A stretch of DNA of 64,000 nucleotides from a virus. The stretch lies in IMG/VR virus record IMGVR_UViG_3300003323_000724, positions 39,940 to 103,939 of that record. One strand, written 5' to 3'. How positions within the stretch are numbered: the first letter of the stretch is position 1; each line of letters starts with the position of its first letter. Position numbers and translations under genes: made by a program. The notes below the pieces were generated by a model, which was not told where the DNA came from, made no database searches, and saw nothing but the letters and a program-made list of their open reading frames with translations. Positions 1 to 7,688 of this stretch are shown in pieces.

Positions 1-17
1 AACAAGAAAGGTGAGTT

Positions 18-1238
18 ATGGGACGGCGTGACGATGACGAATTCGAGATCGAGGACCGGCGGCGTGAGAGCTATGTGTCGGGAGGAGGGTCTGGGGCACT
101 GGAAATTCCCACCGGACTGAGTTTTCTCAAGATGGATTGGGAGGGGTCCAAGTTACTGGAGTTCATCCCGTTCAAAGTGACCGAAGCCCACCTGAAGTTC
201 TCTTCGGCGTTCCCGAAGAACCTTCAGTTCAGCCGGCCCGGGAAATGGTATCCCGAACGGACGTACTTCCGGCACGAGAACGTTGGACCGGACAACGGCC
301 GGTACGCTTGCCCGTACATGAACTTCGGGAAGAAGTGCCCGATCTGTGAGGAACGGTCGCGGCTGGCCAAATCTCCCAACCCGATCGACAAGAAGGCGGC
401 GGAAAAGCTCCGGCCGAAGGAACGGCAATTGTTTTTGGTCATGCTGCGGGACCAAAAGAGTGGCCGGTTGGAGGACGGAATCAAACTGATCGAGTTGTCC
501 ACGGCCGCGTTCGGCAAGCAACTTGATGCGTTCATTCAGAACGCTCTGCCGCGCTACCAAGAGGCGTACTCGCAATATTACCACCCACTCAAGGGACTGA
601 CGGTTCAGGTCGTGGGTGCGAAGGAGAAGATGAAGAACAACGACACGGGTGAAGGAAGCTCGTGGAACAAGTACACCCCGATGCGGTGTGACCAACGGGA
701 AGACCCGATCCCGCGCGAGGTGTTCGACCACGGGTTCGACCTGGACGCGATGGTCCGCGAGGTGAGCTATGAAACCCTTCGGAAAGCCTTTTACGGCTTG
801 GAGGAAGAGGGACAAGACGAAGATAGAGAAATCGACAATTACGTTCGCCGTCAGGAAGTTGCTCGGGAGAACGGTCCAGAGTTGAACACCGAACCGAAGC
901 GGGAACCGACCAAGGCCGAGCCGAAGAAGTCTGAACCGATCAAGGTGGATGGGTTCGCCAGCAAGGACATCGTGACATTCGACCGTAAGGGGGACAAACT
1001 GGAAGGGGAGATCATCCGGATCGATAAGGAAAAGGAAACGGCGACGGTGTACTGTGAGGATCGCGGTCGGGAATACGTTCTCGACTTCGAGGAAATGAAG
1101 GTAGTCAAGCGGGACACCACTTTCGACGCCAAACCGGAACCGGCCAAGACCGAAACAAAGAAGCCGGCCCGGGGGTGGGAAATGGGGGATGAGGACGAAC
1201 AGGACGATCGGGTAGTGAACCGAACTACGCGACGGTAG
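18..1238 (+). CDS. Single-stranded DNA-binding protein, T4 gp32-like
   Basis: Likely coats single-stranded DNA during replication and recombination. The key sign is a gp32-type zinc site, His86-x11-Cys98-x8-Cys107-x2-Cys110, close to the His-x12-Cys-x9-Cys-x2-Cys spacing of T4 gp32, inside an OB-fold-sized core (about residues 25-265). The last ~140 residues are charged and low in complexity (Pro/Lys/Glu, then a short beta-rich stretch around 315-365), with an acidic end; the acidic tail of phage SSBs recruits partner proteins. The start is preceded by AAAGGTGAG. It heads the DNA-metabolism block, two genes before the RecA-like recombinase, the same pairing as gp32 with UvsX. Family assignment is by motif only. 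Confidence 0.82.
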   Translation: MGRRDDDEFEIEDRRRESYVSGGGSGALEIPTGLSFLKMDWEGSKLLEFIPFKVTEAHLKFSSAFPKNLQFSRPGKWYPERTYFRHENVGPDNGRYACPYMNFGKKCPICEERSRLAKSPNPIDKKAAEKLRPKERQLFLVMLRDQKSGRLEDGIKLIELSTAAFGKQLDAFIQNALPRYQEAYSQYYHPLKGLTVQVVGAKEKMKNNDTGEGSSWNKYTPMRCDQREDPIPREVFDHGFDLDAMVREVSYETLRKAFYGLEEEGQDEDREIDNYVRRQEVARENGPELNTEPKREPTKAEPKKSEPIKVDGFASKDIVTFDRKGDKLEGEIIRIDKEKETATVYCEDRGREYVLDFEEMKVVKRDTTFDAKPEPAKTETKKPARGWEMGDEDEQDDRVVNRTTRR

Positions 1239-1247
1239 AGGCTGATT

Positions 1248-1278
1248 GTGGGTGGTCCGGAGTTTCCGGACCACCCAC
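1248..1278. terminator. Strong intergenic hairpin after the SSB gene
   Basis: A perfect 14-base-pair inverted repeat with a 3-base loop (arms 1248-1261 and 1265-1278) sits 10 bases after the SSB stop codon. There is no T-run on the plus side, so it may end transcription weakly, protect the mRNA 3' end, or separate expression of the SSB gene from the regulator downstream. Confidence 0.6.
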
Positions 1279-1304
1279 CAAACTACAACAATTCAAGGTG
1301 ATTT

Positions 1305-1613
1305 ATGGCGGTGGTGAAGGAAAAGAAGAAAGCTAAGAAGAACGATGCCGTGGTTATGCTCGCGGCCCTAGCGGAAGAAACGCGGCTGGGCATCGTGAAA
1401 CTGCTCGCGGCCGAAAGCAAGAACGTGACGGACATTGGACGCACACTCAATGTAGAAATCGTCAACGTTTCCCATCACTTACGGATTCTCAGTGACGCGG
1501 GGATCATCCAAGGAACCAGGGACGGCCGGATGATTTTCTACTCGATCGATCCGAACGTGTTTCAGGACGGGGTGTTCGATTTCGGCGAAGTTCAGGTGAC
1601 GTTGGTGAAGTGA
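1305..1613 (+). CDS. ArsR-like winged-helix regulator
   Basis: A 102-residue DNA-binding protein with a winged helix-turn-helix. After a lysine-rich N-terminus, residues ~15-70 follow the ArsR pattern: a helix with LAEETRLGIVKLL, then the HTH (TDIGRTLNVEIVNVSHHL) and 'LSDAGII', followed by the wing (GTRDGRMIFYSI). No CxC metal-binding pair is present, so it is probably not a metal sensor. It lies between the SSB and recombinase genes and may regulate this early operon. Subfamily and target are unknown. Confidence 0.8.
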   Translation: MAVVKEKKKAKKNDAVVMLAALAEETRLGIVKLLAAESKNVTDIGRTLNVEIVNVSHHLRILSDAGIIQGTRDGRMIFYSIDPNVFQDGVFDFGEVQVTLVK

Positions 1614-1636
1614 AGCAATTCAACTTGGGGTGATCT

Positions 1637-2779
1637 GTGGGCAAGTCGAAACTGAGTAAGGAAGAGATTGATGCCAAAGCGGACCAACTCTTGTCCACGG
1701 AACCCCGCGTCGAGCCGGCCAAGCCGGAAGACCTGCTGAGCACTGGCTGTGCCTTGTTCGACATTGCCATTTCCAAGACCTACCCGGGAGGGATTCCGGT
1801 AGGGAATTACATGTACTACGTGGGGGACTCGGGAACGGCGAAAACGTGGTGTGCGTTTTCGTTCTTGGCAGAGGCTTCGAGAAATCCACGGTTCAAGAAG
1901 CACCGGTTGATTTTCGATAACGTCGAGAACGGTGCTTTGATGGACATTGAATACTTTTTCGGCAAGAAGGTGTTCGATCGGTTGGAACCGCCTGCATGGA
2001 ACGGAAGTGAACCATATTACTCAAATACAGTACAAGAATTGTACTATAATATAGATATAAACTGTTCCAAGGGACCGTGTATCTACATTGTGGATTCGAT
2101 GGACGCTTTACGAGATGATAGCGACGAGAAGAAGTTCGACGCCGAAGTGAAGCGATACGAAACGGGCAAAGGAGAAGTTCCCGGATCGATGGGGGTGACC
2201 AAAGCGAAGACCAACAGCCAGAACATCAATCGCGTGGCCAGTTCCCTGCGGGACAGTGACAGCATTCTCTTTCTGATCGGCCAGACTCGCGACAAACTGG
2301 GAATGCCGTTCCCGATGAAAACACGCAGCGGGGGTCACGCACTGAAGTTCTTCGCTCACGTCGAAGCGTGGACGAAAATCGAAGAGAAGATCAAGAACCG
2401 GTACGCCGGCAAGGACCGGGACATTGGGGACACGATTCAGATTGATCTTCGCAAGAACCGCGTGTGCGGCTGGCATGGCAAGATCAGCGTGGACTTCTTG
2501 ACCGGATTCGGGTTCGATGACGTAGGGACTTCTGTTAACTATCTGCTCGAAGAAAAACACTGGAAGTACGAGAAAAAACAGAAAGGGGAAGACGATGAAG
2601 AGGAATCAGACAGCAAGAACTTGACTGCACCGGAATTCGAGTTTACCGGTAAGAAGGAAAAGTTGGTGGAACTGATTCAGGATTCCAACCGGGAAGTTGA
2701 GTTGCACCAGTTGGTTCTGAGGGTATGGAAAGAGATCGAAGAGGGTTCGAGACTGAACAGGAAACGAAAATATTCTTGA
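1637..2779 (+). CDS. RecA/UvsX-like recombinase
   Basis: ATP-dependent strand-exchange protein of the RecA/RadA/UvsX superfamily. It has Walker A GDSGTAKT (63-70), Walker B with CIYIVDS (148-154), and a later L2-like segment with 'IGQTRDKLG' and 'RSGGHALKFFA'. Start is GTG at 1637; no ATG fits the N-terminus better. The protein ends in a charged tail (~residues 315-380). With the gp32-like SSB, 5'-3' exonuclease and RusA-like resolvase nearby it makes a phage recombination module. An AT-rich patch at 2018-2065 is unlike the rest of the gene (separate entry). Confidence 0.85.
   Translation: MGKSKLSKEEIDAKADQLLSTEPRVEPAKPEDLLSTGCALFDIAISKTYPGGIPVGNYMYYVGDSGTAKTWCAFSFLAEASRNPRFKKHRLIFDNVENGALMDIEYFFGKKVFDRLEPPAWNGSEPYYSNTVQELYYNIDINCSKGPCIYIVDSMDALRDDSDEKKFDAEVKRYETGKGEVPGSMGVTKAKTNSQNINRVASSLRDSDSILFLIGQTRDKLGMPFPMKTRSGGHALKFFAHVEAWTKIEEKIKNRYAGKDRDIGDTIQIDLRKNRVCGWHGKISVDFLTGFGFDDVGTSVNYLLEEKHWKYEKKQKGEDDEEESDSKNLTAPEFEFTGKKEKLVELIQDSNREVELHQLVLRVWKEIEEGSRLNRKRKYS
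2018..2065. other. AT-rich patch with inverted repeat inside the recombinase gene
   Basis: Within otherwise GC-rich coding sequence there is a short stretch made almost only of A/T codons. It contains AGTACAA-GAA-TTGTACT (2029-2045), a 7-base-pair inverted repeat that runs directly into a consensus TATAAT (2045-2050). The upstream -35 region is poor. It could be an internal promoter, an unwinding or replication element, or simply a locally AT-rich exchange. Confidence 0.35.
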
Positions 2780-2787
2780 GGAACAAA

Positions 2788-2934
2788 ATGACGATTAAGA
2801 AGATGCTGGAAGAGATCCGGAGGATCATCGGTCAATGTACCGCTTCCGAAAAGGAAACCTACGAAGCGTTGGTAGATGAAGCGGCTGGATGGGAAATGCG
2901 GTTGGAGGAATTGGAGGAGGAACCCGATGAGTAG
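2788..2934 (+). CDS. Small acidic helical protein
   Basis: A 48-residue protein, strongly acidic at its end and predicted helical throughout (KKMLEEIRRIIGQ...). I do not recognise a family. The start chosen is ATG 2788, just after the recombinase stop, because the longer reading upstream would run through the recombinase C-terminus. Its last codons contain GGAGGAGG, which serves as ribosome-binding site for the next gene, and its stop overlaps that gene. Confidence 0.5.
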   Translation: MTIKKMLEEIRRIIGQCTASEKETYEALVDEAAGWEMRLEELEEEPDE

Positions 2935-3586
2935 CGAACATTTCAGTTACCACCACAACAAACCCAAGTACCGACCGAACCCGACGCGGGAGTGGACGAT
3001 TCAGGAGGACTTCGCGATCCTTCCTGTCGTTCTCGCGTGCCCGTCCCAAATCGCATACGATGCGTCCTGCCGCCTTCTCGTTGACGCATTCGACCGAAAC
3101 CACTGCCATCCGCCCGGAACCGTCCTGACGACGGCTGACAAGAACCGGGAGTGTCGGGAACTGATCGAGGGGCGGATTGCACACATAGTGATGGACAGTC
3201 ACGGCGAGCAGGATTTTTCCAGTTGGCTGCTGATGGGGAAACGAGACGAACTTAACCTGAGTTGGGGCGAAAGGGAAATAGTTCTAAAACAGTGGGTTCG
3301 TCGGGTTTTGTCTTACGACGAATACCTGTATCAACCGACTGCGATTTTGGATCGGAAGACGACATCTGCGGGAGGCTTTGGGGAAGTTAAAGTTTCGACT
3401 TATTGCATGAATTGTGATCTTGACCGAATCGAATCTGACGAAGAAAGGCCGTCTCCGGCGTCCCCCAAGAACATGCAGAAGGTGTACGGAGCGGTGACGG
3501 ATTTCCTCAAAGCAAGTGTCGATGACGAGTACGCGATCACGACGGCATGGGGTAAACTACATGCGGTGTGTCGCGACTTGGATTAG
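2927..3586 (+). CDS. Hypothetical protein, 219 residues
   Basis: No family recognised. ATG 2927 is chosen because a GGAGGAGG motif lies just upstream and the gene then overlaps the preceding stop in the compact style of this operon. The protein is soluble-looking, rich in charged and aromatic residues, with no signal or membrane segment. A middle stretch (about 'CMNCDLDRIESDEERPSP') holds a single CxxC. It sits in the DNA-metabolism operon between the recombinase and the CsrA-like gene. Confidence 0.6.
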   Translation: MSSEHFSYHHNKPKYRPNPTREWTIQEDFAILPVVLACPSQIAYDASCRLLVDAFDRNHCHPPGTVLTTADKNRECRELIEGRIAHIVMDSHGEQDFSSWLLMGKRDELNLSWGEREIVLKQWVRRVLSYDEYLYQPTAILDRKTTSAGGFGEVKVSTYCMNCDLDRIESDEERPSPASPKNMQKVYGAVTDFLKASVDDEYAITTAWGKLHAVCRDLD

Positions 3587-3606
3587 TTGAAGTAAGGAGA
3601 CGTGAA

Positions 3607-3810
3607 GTGTTGGAGATCAAGCGCAAAGTGGGCCAGCGGATCATTGTTCCTCCGGACCTGATTATCGAGTTGGTGGACAACGGGCCGGTGGGGGCCATTA
3701 TTGGGTTCATCTGCCCGCGAGACGTGGACGTGGTGCGGGAGGAACTGATGCCGCTCGCAGAGGTACGAGAGGTGTACGAAGAGGCCACGGGGATACGGAG
3801 GGAAGAATGA
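3607..3810 (+). CDS. CsrA-like RNA-binding regulator
   Basis: A 67-residue protein matching the CsrA/RsmA layout: N-terminal MLEIKRKVGQ (compare the family's MLxLTRKxGE), central beta strands, then GFICPRDVDVVREEL, which aligns with the family's 'APKxVxVHREEI'. CsrA dimers bind GGA in mRNA leaders and control translation and decay. The start is GTG 3607, 7 bases after AAGGAG; the TTG one codon later is less well placed. The usual His of 'VHREE' is Val here. Probably modulates host or phage mRNAs with SD-occluding leaders. Function is inferred from family. Confidence 0.78.
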   Translation: MLEIKRKVGQRIIVPPDLIIELVDNGPVGAIIGFICPRDVDVVREELMPLAEVREVYEEATGIRREE

Positions 3811-4259
3811 CGCGAACGGAATACCTACTGAACCGGTTGGTTAACGTGTGTGGGGAACTCAGTTCAATTTCATCGGCACGGTTGATCTACTACCCGTTTG
3901 TTGGTTTGGATCAGGGCCAGTTCAAGAACAAAATTGAGGAGTTCGCGGCCGTTATTCAATTGCTGGTGCAGGAAGGGGCGATGGAACAAGGGGACGAGTT
4001 CGAGAAGCACGTTGACGCCAAAGCGAAACAGATCGAGATCGATTACACCGGGGTGGAGAACCGAAGGGCCAAGGGGAAGCTGTACCAGTTGAAGGAATCA
4101 CCACTCACGGACCTGCCCAAGTTCTACCACGAGTTCAAGACGCAGTTTCCCGAAGTGGCCAAGAGGAAATCTCTGCGAGTGTACGAGAGCGAAACTACCG
4201 AACCGCTGATGGACCTGCTGCACGCTCACGCGATGGTTCTGCAAGAGGTGAAGACGTAA
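3807..4259 (+). CDS. Hypothetical protein, 150 residues
   Basis: Unrecognised soluble protein, charged and mostly helical by composition, with no motif I can name. Its ATG overlaps the stop of the CsrA-like gene (ATGA), and its own stop overlaps the start of the exonuclease gene (TAATG), so all three are probably translationally coupled. The position suggests a role in the replication/recombination module. Confidence 0.6.
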   Translation: MTRTEYLLNRLVNVCGELSSISSARLIYYPFVGLDQGQFKNKIEEFAAVIQLLVQEGAMEQGDEFEKHVDAKAKQIEIDYTGVENRRAKGKLYQLKESPLTDLPKFYHEFKTQFPEVAKRKSLRVYESETTEPLMDLLHAHAMVLQEVKT

Positions 4260-5086
4260 TGCACCTGATCGCCTTCGACGTGAGTTTCTGTTGCTGGCGG
4301 TCGTTCCACTCGCACGGGGGTAAAGATCCCTTTGCGAGTGTTTTGCTTGCCGTCTACGAAATGGAACGGACTCGGAAGTTCATCGACCCCCGAGCCGTTC
4401 CCGTCTTCGCCTTTGATCGCAAGCCGTACAAGCGGAACGAATTGTACCTAGACTACAAGAAGAAGTCCCAGAAGGGGGACGACGGGGAGCGAGAAGCAAA
4501 GGAAGAACTGCTCCGGCAGGTGGACAAACTCAGGACCAAGTACCTCGAACAGTTGGGACTGCCCAATGCACTGTCCTCTCCGGGCTGCGAAGCGGACGAC
4601 GTGTTTGCTTCGTTGGTAGCCAAAACCAGTTACGGGGATTTGAGGGATCAGATAACGATCGTGTCGAGGGACCAAGACCTGTACCAACTGCTGTCCAGTC
4701 GGGTGCGAATGTTCGATCCGATCAAGCGGCAGTTTTACACCCACAGGGATTTCAGGGACGAGTACGATTTGCACCCCACACAGTGGCCGCAGGTAAAAGC
4801 ACTTGGGGGCTGCGAGTCGGACAACATCGACGGTCCGCCCGGAATTGCTCAGGGCCGGGCGTTGAAGCACGTCAGCGGCGAGAAGCCGAATAAGGTCTGT
4901 AAGGAGTTCATGGAAACGGAAGCGTACCAAGTGAACCTGAAACTGACGACGCTACCGTACCTGAACAAAGCGATCGAGTTCGATATCTCAACGGAATCAG
5001 CGTTCCAACAAGAATGGTGGGTTTGCCTGTGTTCGGCCTTGGACCGTGAGGCACTGGCCGAATTTGTATTGGGGGTGAGGAGTTGA
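4259..5086 (+). CDS. 5'-3' exonuclease, FEN/T4 RNase H-like
   Basis: Structure-specific 5' nuclease that would remove RNA primers and flaps. The acidic metal-binding residues of the PIN/FEN family can be followed: Asp7, Asp53, the cluster Glu111-x-Asp113-Asp114 (GCEADDVFAS), Asp138-x-Asp140 (SRDQDLYQL) and Asp188/Asp191 (GCESDNIDGPPGI). The last lies in the helix-3-turn-helix DNA-binding region (~182-205). At 275 residues it matches stand-alone phage enzymes. It has no polymerase domain. Confidence 0.88.
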   Translation: MHLIAFDVSFCCWRSFHSHGGKDPFASVLLAVYEMERTRKFIDPRAVPVFAFDRKPYKRNELYLDYKKKSQKGDDGEREAKEELLRQVDKLRTKYLEQLGLPNALSSPGCEADDVFASLVAKTSYGDLRDQITIVSRDQDLYQLLSSRVRMFDPIKRQFYTHRDFRDEYDLHPTQWPQVKALGGCESDNIDGPPGIAQGRALKHVSGEKPNKVCKEFMETEAYQVNLKLTTLPYLNKAIEFDISTESAFQQEWWVCLCSALDREALAEFVLGVRS

Positions 5087-5087
5087 A

Positions 5088-5141
5088 ATGGGACATATCC
5101 ATCTACCAGAATGCGTTAACTGCCCAATAAGGAATACGTGA
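5088..5141 (+). CDS. Micro-ORF, 17 residues with CxxC
   Basis: ATG 5088 lies one base after the exonuclease stop and follows GGTGAGGAG, a strong ribosome-binding site. The 17-residue product carries ECVNC, a possible zinc knuckle half-site. It could be a real micropeptide or a leader that couples translation to the RusA-like gene. There is no other evidence for it. Confidence 0.35.
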   Translation: MGHIHLPECVNCPIRNT

Positions 5142-5157
5142 TTGTGAGGACCGAATA

Positions 5158-5634
5158 ATGCCTAGAAAGAAAAAGGCAACTGTGGGGGACAGATTGATGC
5201 TGGCCCTAGAGCACTTCGCATCCGATTTGGAAAACAATCGACCCCTGAAAGTTACCGTTCGTCAGAAACCAATCGTTGATTTGGAATTGCCTTTTCCTCC
5301 CACGATTAACACTTATTGGCGACGTGTGGGCAACCAGACGATCCTCTCAGCAGACGCGAGACAGTACCGTAAGGACGTGTTGAACACCTATGCTTGCCGT
5401 CGCATCCGCCCGATGCAGGGGCCGCTCAAGGTGTCAATCATTTTCTATCGTCCGGACAAGCGACGGCGTGACTTGGACAATCTCCCCAAGGGGCTGCTCG
5501 ACTCGCTGAAGCACGCGGGTGTGTACGAGGACGATTCACAGATCGAGCACCTTGATATGAAGTTCGGTCCGGTTCGGAAGGGCGGCTTAGCCGTGGTGAC
5601 GATTATTGACCTTCCAGCGGAGCAAACCAAATGA
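5158..5634 (+). CDS. RusA-like Holliday junction resolvase
   Basis: Endonuclease that resolves four-way DNA junctions before packaging. RusA hallmarks are present: N-terminal PFPPTINTYWR (~46-55), the acidic motif RRRDLDNLPKGLLDSL with Asp105, Asp107 and Asn108, and VYEDDSQI with Asp125/Asp126. The first ~38 residues are a basic/helical extension not in the minimal family. Its last bases overlap the next gene (ATGA). Confidence 0.9.
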   Translation: MPRKKKATVGDRLMLALEHFASDLENNRPLKVTVRQKPIVDLELPFPPTINTYWRRVGNQTILSADARQYRKDVLNTYACRRIRPMQGPLKVSIIFYRPDKRRRDLDNLPKGLLDSLKHAGVYEDDSQIEHLDMKFGPVRKGGLAVVTIIDLPAEQTK

Positions 5635-5921
5635 ATGAGTACGACAAGGGGTTTTTGGAAGCCTTGCAAGCGGTGTGTTGGATGGGAGGGATGAAATGGA
5701 AAGTCCATATGAAGAACGCCGAAGACTCCAGTCTTTCCGAAGCGTACCAAGATGCCGCTTTGACGGCAGCTATGACTATCGGAAAATTCGTCTCCGACCT
5801 TAAGAGTCTGGGAGCGTCGATTCACAGAAAGCAGCTAGATCCCAAGAAAATCGTAACTACCAACGCTCCGGAACACGGAGGATTTTGGTGGGCAAACGAA
5901 GAAGGAAAAGGAGTTAGTTAA
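5631..5921 (+). CDS. Hypothetical protein, 96 residues
   Basis: Small soluble protein of unknown family, starting at ATG 5631 inside the end of the RusA-like gene after a GGAG motif. Aromatic and charged, no membrane segment. Its stop (5919-5921) overlaps an ATG at 5921 that opens the next, apparently broken, small gene. Confidence 0.55.
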   Translation: MNEYDKGFLEALQAVCWMGGMKWKVHMKNAEDSSLSEAYQDAALTAAMTIGKFVSDLKSLGASIHRKQLDPKKIVTTNAPEHGGFWWANEEGKGVS

Positions 5922-6003
5922 TGAACGATTTGCCGTTACTTCAAGGAATGGGAACCGCACTGGACAGTGGAAGGAAGTTGGGATCGAGGTTGCCTTGGGT
6001 CGG

Positions 6004-6108
6004 ATGACGGCCGATGAGGTGTACCAGTTCGGGCTGAAGTTGATTACAGAGTTGCGAGAAACGACGTGGGAAGAGTGTCTTAATTGGATTGATGGGGGTG
6101 AGGACTAA
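6004..6108 (+). CDS. Small ORF, probably the 3' part of a frameshifted gene
   Basis: Encodes 34 residues (MTADEVYQFGLK...). The same frame is open upstream from about 5881 and reads as plausible protein (TGQWKEVGIEVALGR just before the ATG) but has no start codon. A separate ATG at 5921, overlapping the previous gene, starts a 28-codon ORF (5921-6007) in another frame that ends by overlapping this one. Either two tiny coupled genes, or one gene of about 60 residues with a one-base insertion near 5945-5960. Confidence 0.4.
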   Translation: MTADEVYQFGLKLITELRETTWEECLNWIDGGED

Positions 6109-6110
6109 CA

Positions 6111-6332
6111 ATGACGATGCTCGACACGCACGAGAAGTGGGCGATGTCTTTGGGGACCGGACTCCCACTCGTGATCGCTAGTTGGATGTTTGCCTTTGCC
6201 GGGTTCTTGCCCGGCCTTCTCGCTTACATCGTTCCCGTGCTCGTTACAGCCGTTTACGTGATTCAAGTGGGGTGTTGGGTTCAGTGGTTCAGGATCAAAG
6301 GGAGGGGGAAGAAATGGAAGTGGCGGCAGTGA
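6111..6332 (+). CDS. Small membrane protein, two transmembrane helices
   Basis: 73 residues with two hydrophobic segments (about 14-33, 'TGLPLVIASWMFAFAGFL', and 36-57), ending in a strongly basic cytoplasmic tail (RIKGRGKKWKWRQ). It directly precedes a single-span membrane protein that overlaps its 3' end. A holin/antiholin-like role is conceivable from size and topology, but there is no endolysin next to it, so I only call it a membrane protein. Confidence 0.65.
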   Translation: MTMLDTHEKWAMSLGTGLPLVIASWMFAFAGFLPGLLAYIVPVLVTAVYVIQVGCWVQWFRIKGRGKKWKWRQ

Positions 6333-6442
6333 TTGTGGGATTGTTCATTTACGTTTGGCTGTGTCTGTTAGTTCAACGGAAGTGGCCCGGTAGTCTAGCG
6401 AATCGAATCAGGAAGGCTATTGCAGGGGAGAATCCGAAATGA
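6314..6442 (+). CDS. Small single-span membrane protein
   Basis: 42 residues. One N-terminal hydrophobic helix (AAVIVGLFIYVWLCLLV) is followed by a basic tail. ATG 6314 lies within the end of the preceding membrane protein gene (19-base overlap), and its stop overlaps the next ATG, so the trio is translationally coupled. Function unknown. Confidence 0.6.
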   Translation: MEVAAVIVGLFIYVWLCLLVQRKWPGSLANRIRKAIAGENPK

Positions 6443-6672
6443 CCAAGAAGCTCCCGGACGGGACGGAGATTGAGTACACGGTAGCAGATTCATATGGCGG
6501 TCCCGGCAACTGTTTTTCAAATTTGAATATCAACCACAACGTAGTGTTTTGGCGATTGCCGCAGACCACTTGGGTTTCGACTCAGCACAGGAACATGCAT
6601 GGGTTCACGGAATGGTTGGATTGTTGTGAGACACACTGGAGGATTTCTTGGAAGGAGAAAAGGAATGACTAG
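6439..6672 (+). CDS. Hypothetical protein, 77 residues
   Basis: Unrecognised soluble protein with many aromatic residues and a CCETHW motif near the end. The ATG overlaps the stop of the upstream membrane gene after a GGGGAG site. Its own 3' end overlaps the start of the following TIGR02996 gene by 8 bases and supplies that gene's AAGGAG. Confidence 0.5.
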   Translation: MTKKLPDGTEIEYTVADSYGGPGNCFSNLNINHNVVFWRLPQTTWVSTQHRNMHGFTEWLDCCETHWRISWKEKRND

Positions 6673-7615
6673 TGAAATCGATCTGCTGAGGGCGTATGCG
6701 GCCAAGCCGGAAGAGGAGGAGTTCTATCGCGGGCTGCTCCTCGATTACTACTTGGAGAACGATCCGGAGCGAGCGGAGTTCCTGAAGCTTCACAGTCAGT
6801 TAAAGGGAATGAATTGTCCGTTGCATCTTTGCACTAAGCCACTGTTTGGTGCTGACAAAAGATTCAACTGGGCTGGGACTTGTACAGAATGTACTAAAGA
6901 TTCGTGGTGTGTGTTCCATTCGGTTGAACAAGACATTGAATTGATTCTCCAAAAGAATCGCGATCGGTGGCTTCGGGTCCGCTGTCCCGAGTGCATTGCG
7001 GGCCGTGTGGTTGACGTCTCCACCGGAACCCGATCGGGCTGCAAGACGTGCATGAGTACCGGTGACCTATGTCGGTTCACCCACCCCGGAACGGCCAGTC
7101 AGGACCAATTCGATGTCGAGCGGAAGAACGGGTTCCCGTACAAGGTGACTGGGGCTAAACACGCGGACGTGTTTAGGCAGATGACCAAATTGACCGAAAC
7201 CAAATGTAAGGACTGCAACGGTTATGGGCGGGTGCGTAACGATTGGTTTGCTGGGGATGAGGGAAGCCGAAAATGCGTTCGTTGCGAAGGAATGGGACGT
7301 TTTGCCGGGTTCTCAAGTTTCTACTGGGAGCCGACAGAGGTTGCGGTTGCGTGGCTGACACACCACCCGACAGTGAGGGAGATCGAGGTATCTGATGTTA
7401 GGCCATTGAACGTAAGTTGGATGCCGGATATGCCCCAAGTGTTCCGGAACGATAACTGGGAACCGCAGAGCCATTGGTGGATCGTCGGGGAAGTTTATGA
7501 CCGTATGGAAACGGACAGTCTGGACACGCTGGGGACCGGGGTGGTTGCCAGAAGGTGGAACCGCCAAGACCACAGTCGGGCTGTGGCGGACTGGGTGCGA
7601 TCATTCGTGAAATAG
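6665..7615 (+). CDS. TIGR02996 repeat-companion protein with zinc ribbons
   Basis: 316 residues. The N-terminus (DLLRAYAAKPEEEEFYRG, then LLLDYYLENDPERAEFLKL) is the Gemmata repeat-companion domain, whose consensus has 'D...R.VYADWLxE.G...RAEFIR'. The middle holds CxxC pairs in a DnaJ-like arrangement (CPEC...CKTC; CKDCNGYGRV...CVRCEGMGRF), likely binding two zinc ions. The C-terminus keeps the family's 'ahead of LRR' element (HHPTVREIEVSDV) without leucine-rich repeats. ATG 6665 follows AAGGAG. Similar architecture recurs at 10183. Role unknown; probably acquired from a planctomycete host. Confidence 0.75.
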   Translation: MTSEIDLLRAYAAKPEEEEFYRGLLLDYYLENDPERAEFLKLHSQLKGMNCPLHLCTKPLFGADKRFNWAGTCTECTKDSWCVFHSVEQDIELILQKNRDRWLRVRCPECIAGRVVDVSTGTRSGCKTCMSTGDLCRFTHPGTASQDQFDVERKNGFPYKVTGAKHADVFRQMTKLTETKCKDCNGYGRVRNDWFAGDEGSRKCVRCEGMGRFAGFSSFYWEPTEVAVAWLTHHPTVREIEVSDVRPLNVSWMPDMPQVFRNDNWEPQSHWWIVGEVYDRMETDSLDTLGTGVVARRWNRQDHSRAVADWVRSFVK

Positions 7616-7688
7616 CCAGATTACGAAATTTAGTTACTTAGGCTCACCTAACCCGACGGAATACTGTATTTTGCAAAGCCGCTTGACA

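Noticed and set aside
153-1274. Long reverse ORF (373 codons) opposite the SSB gene
   Set aside because: It mirrors the codon pattern of the SSB gene, has Val/Leu/Arg/Phe-rich composition typical of antisense frames, and no start signal.
6111-6442. Holin/antiholin pair
   Set aside because: Topology and size fit, but there is no endolysin nearby or elsewhere in the window, so no lysis function is assigned.
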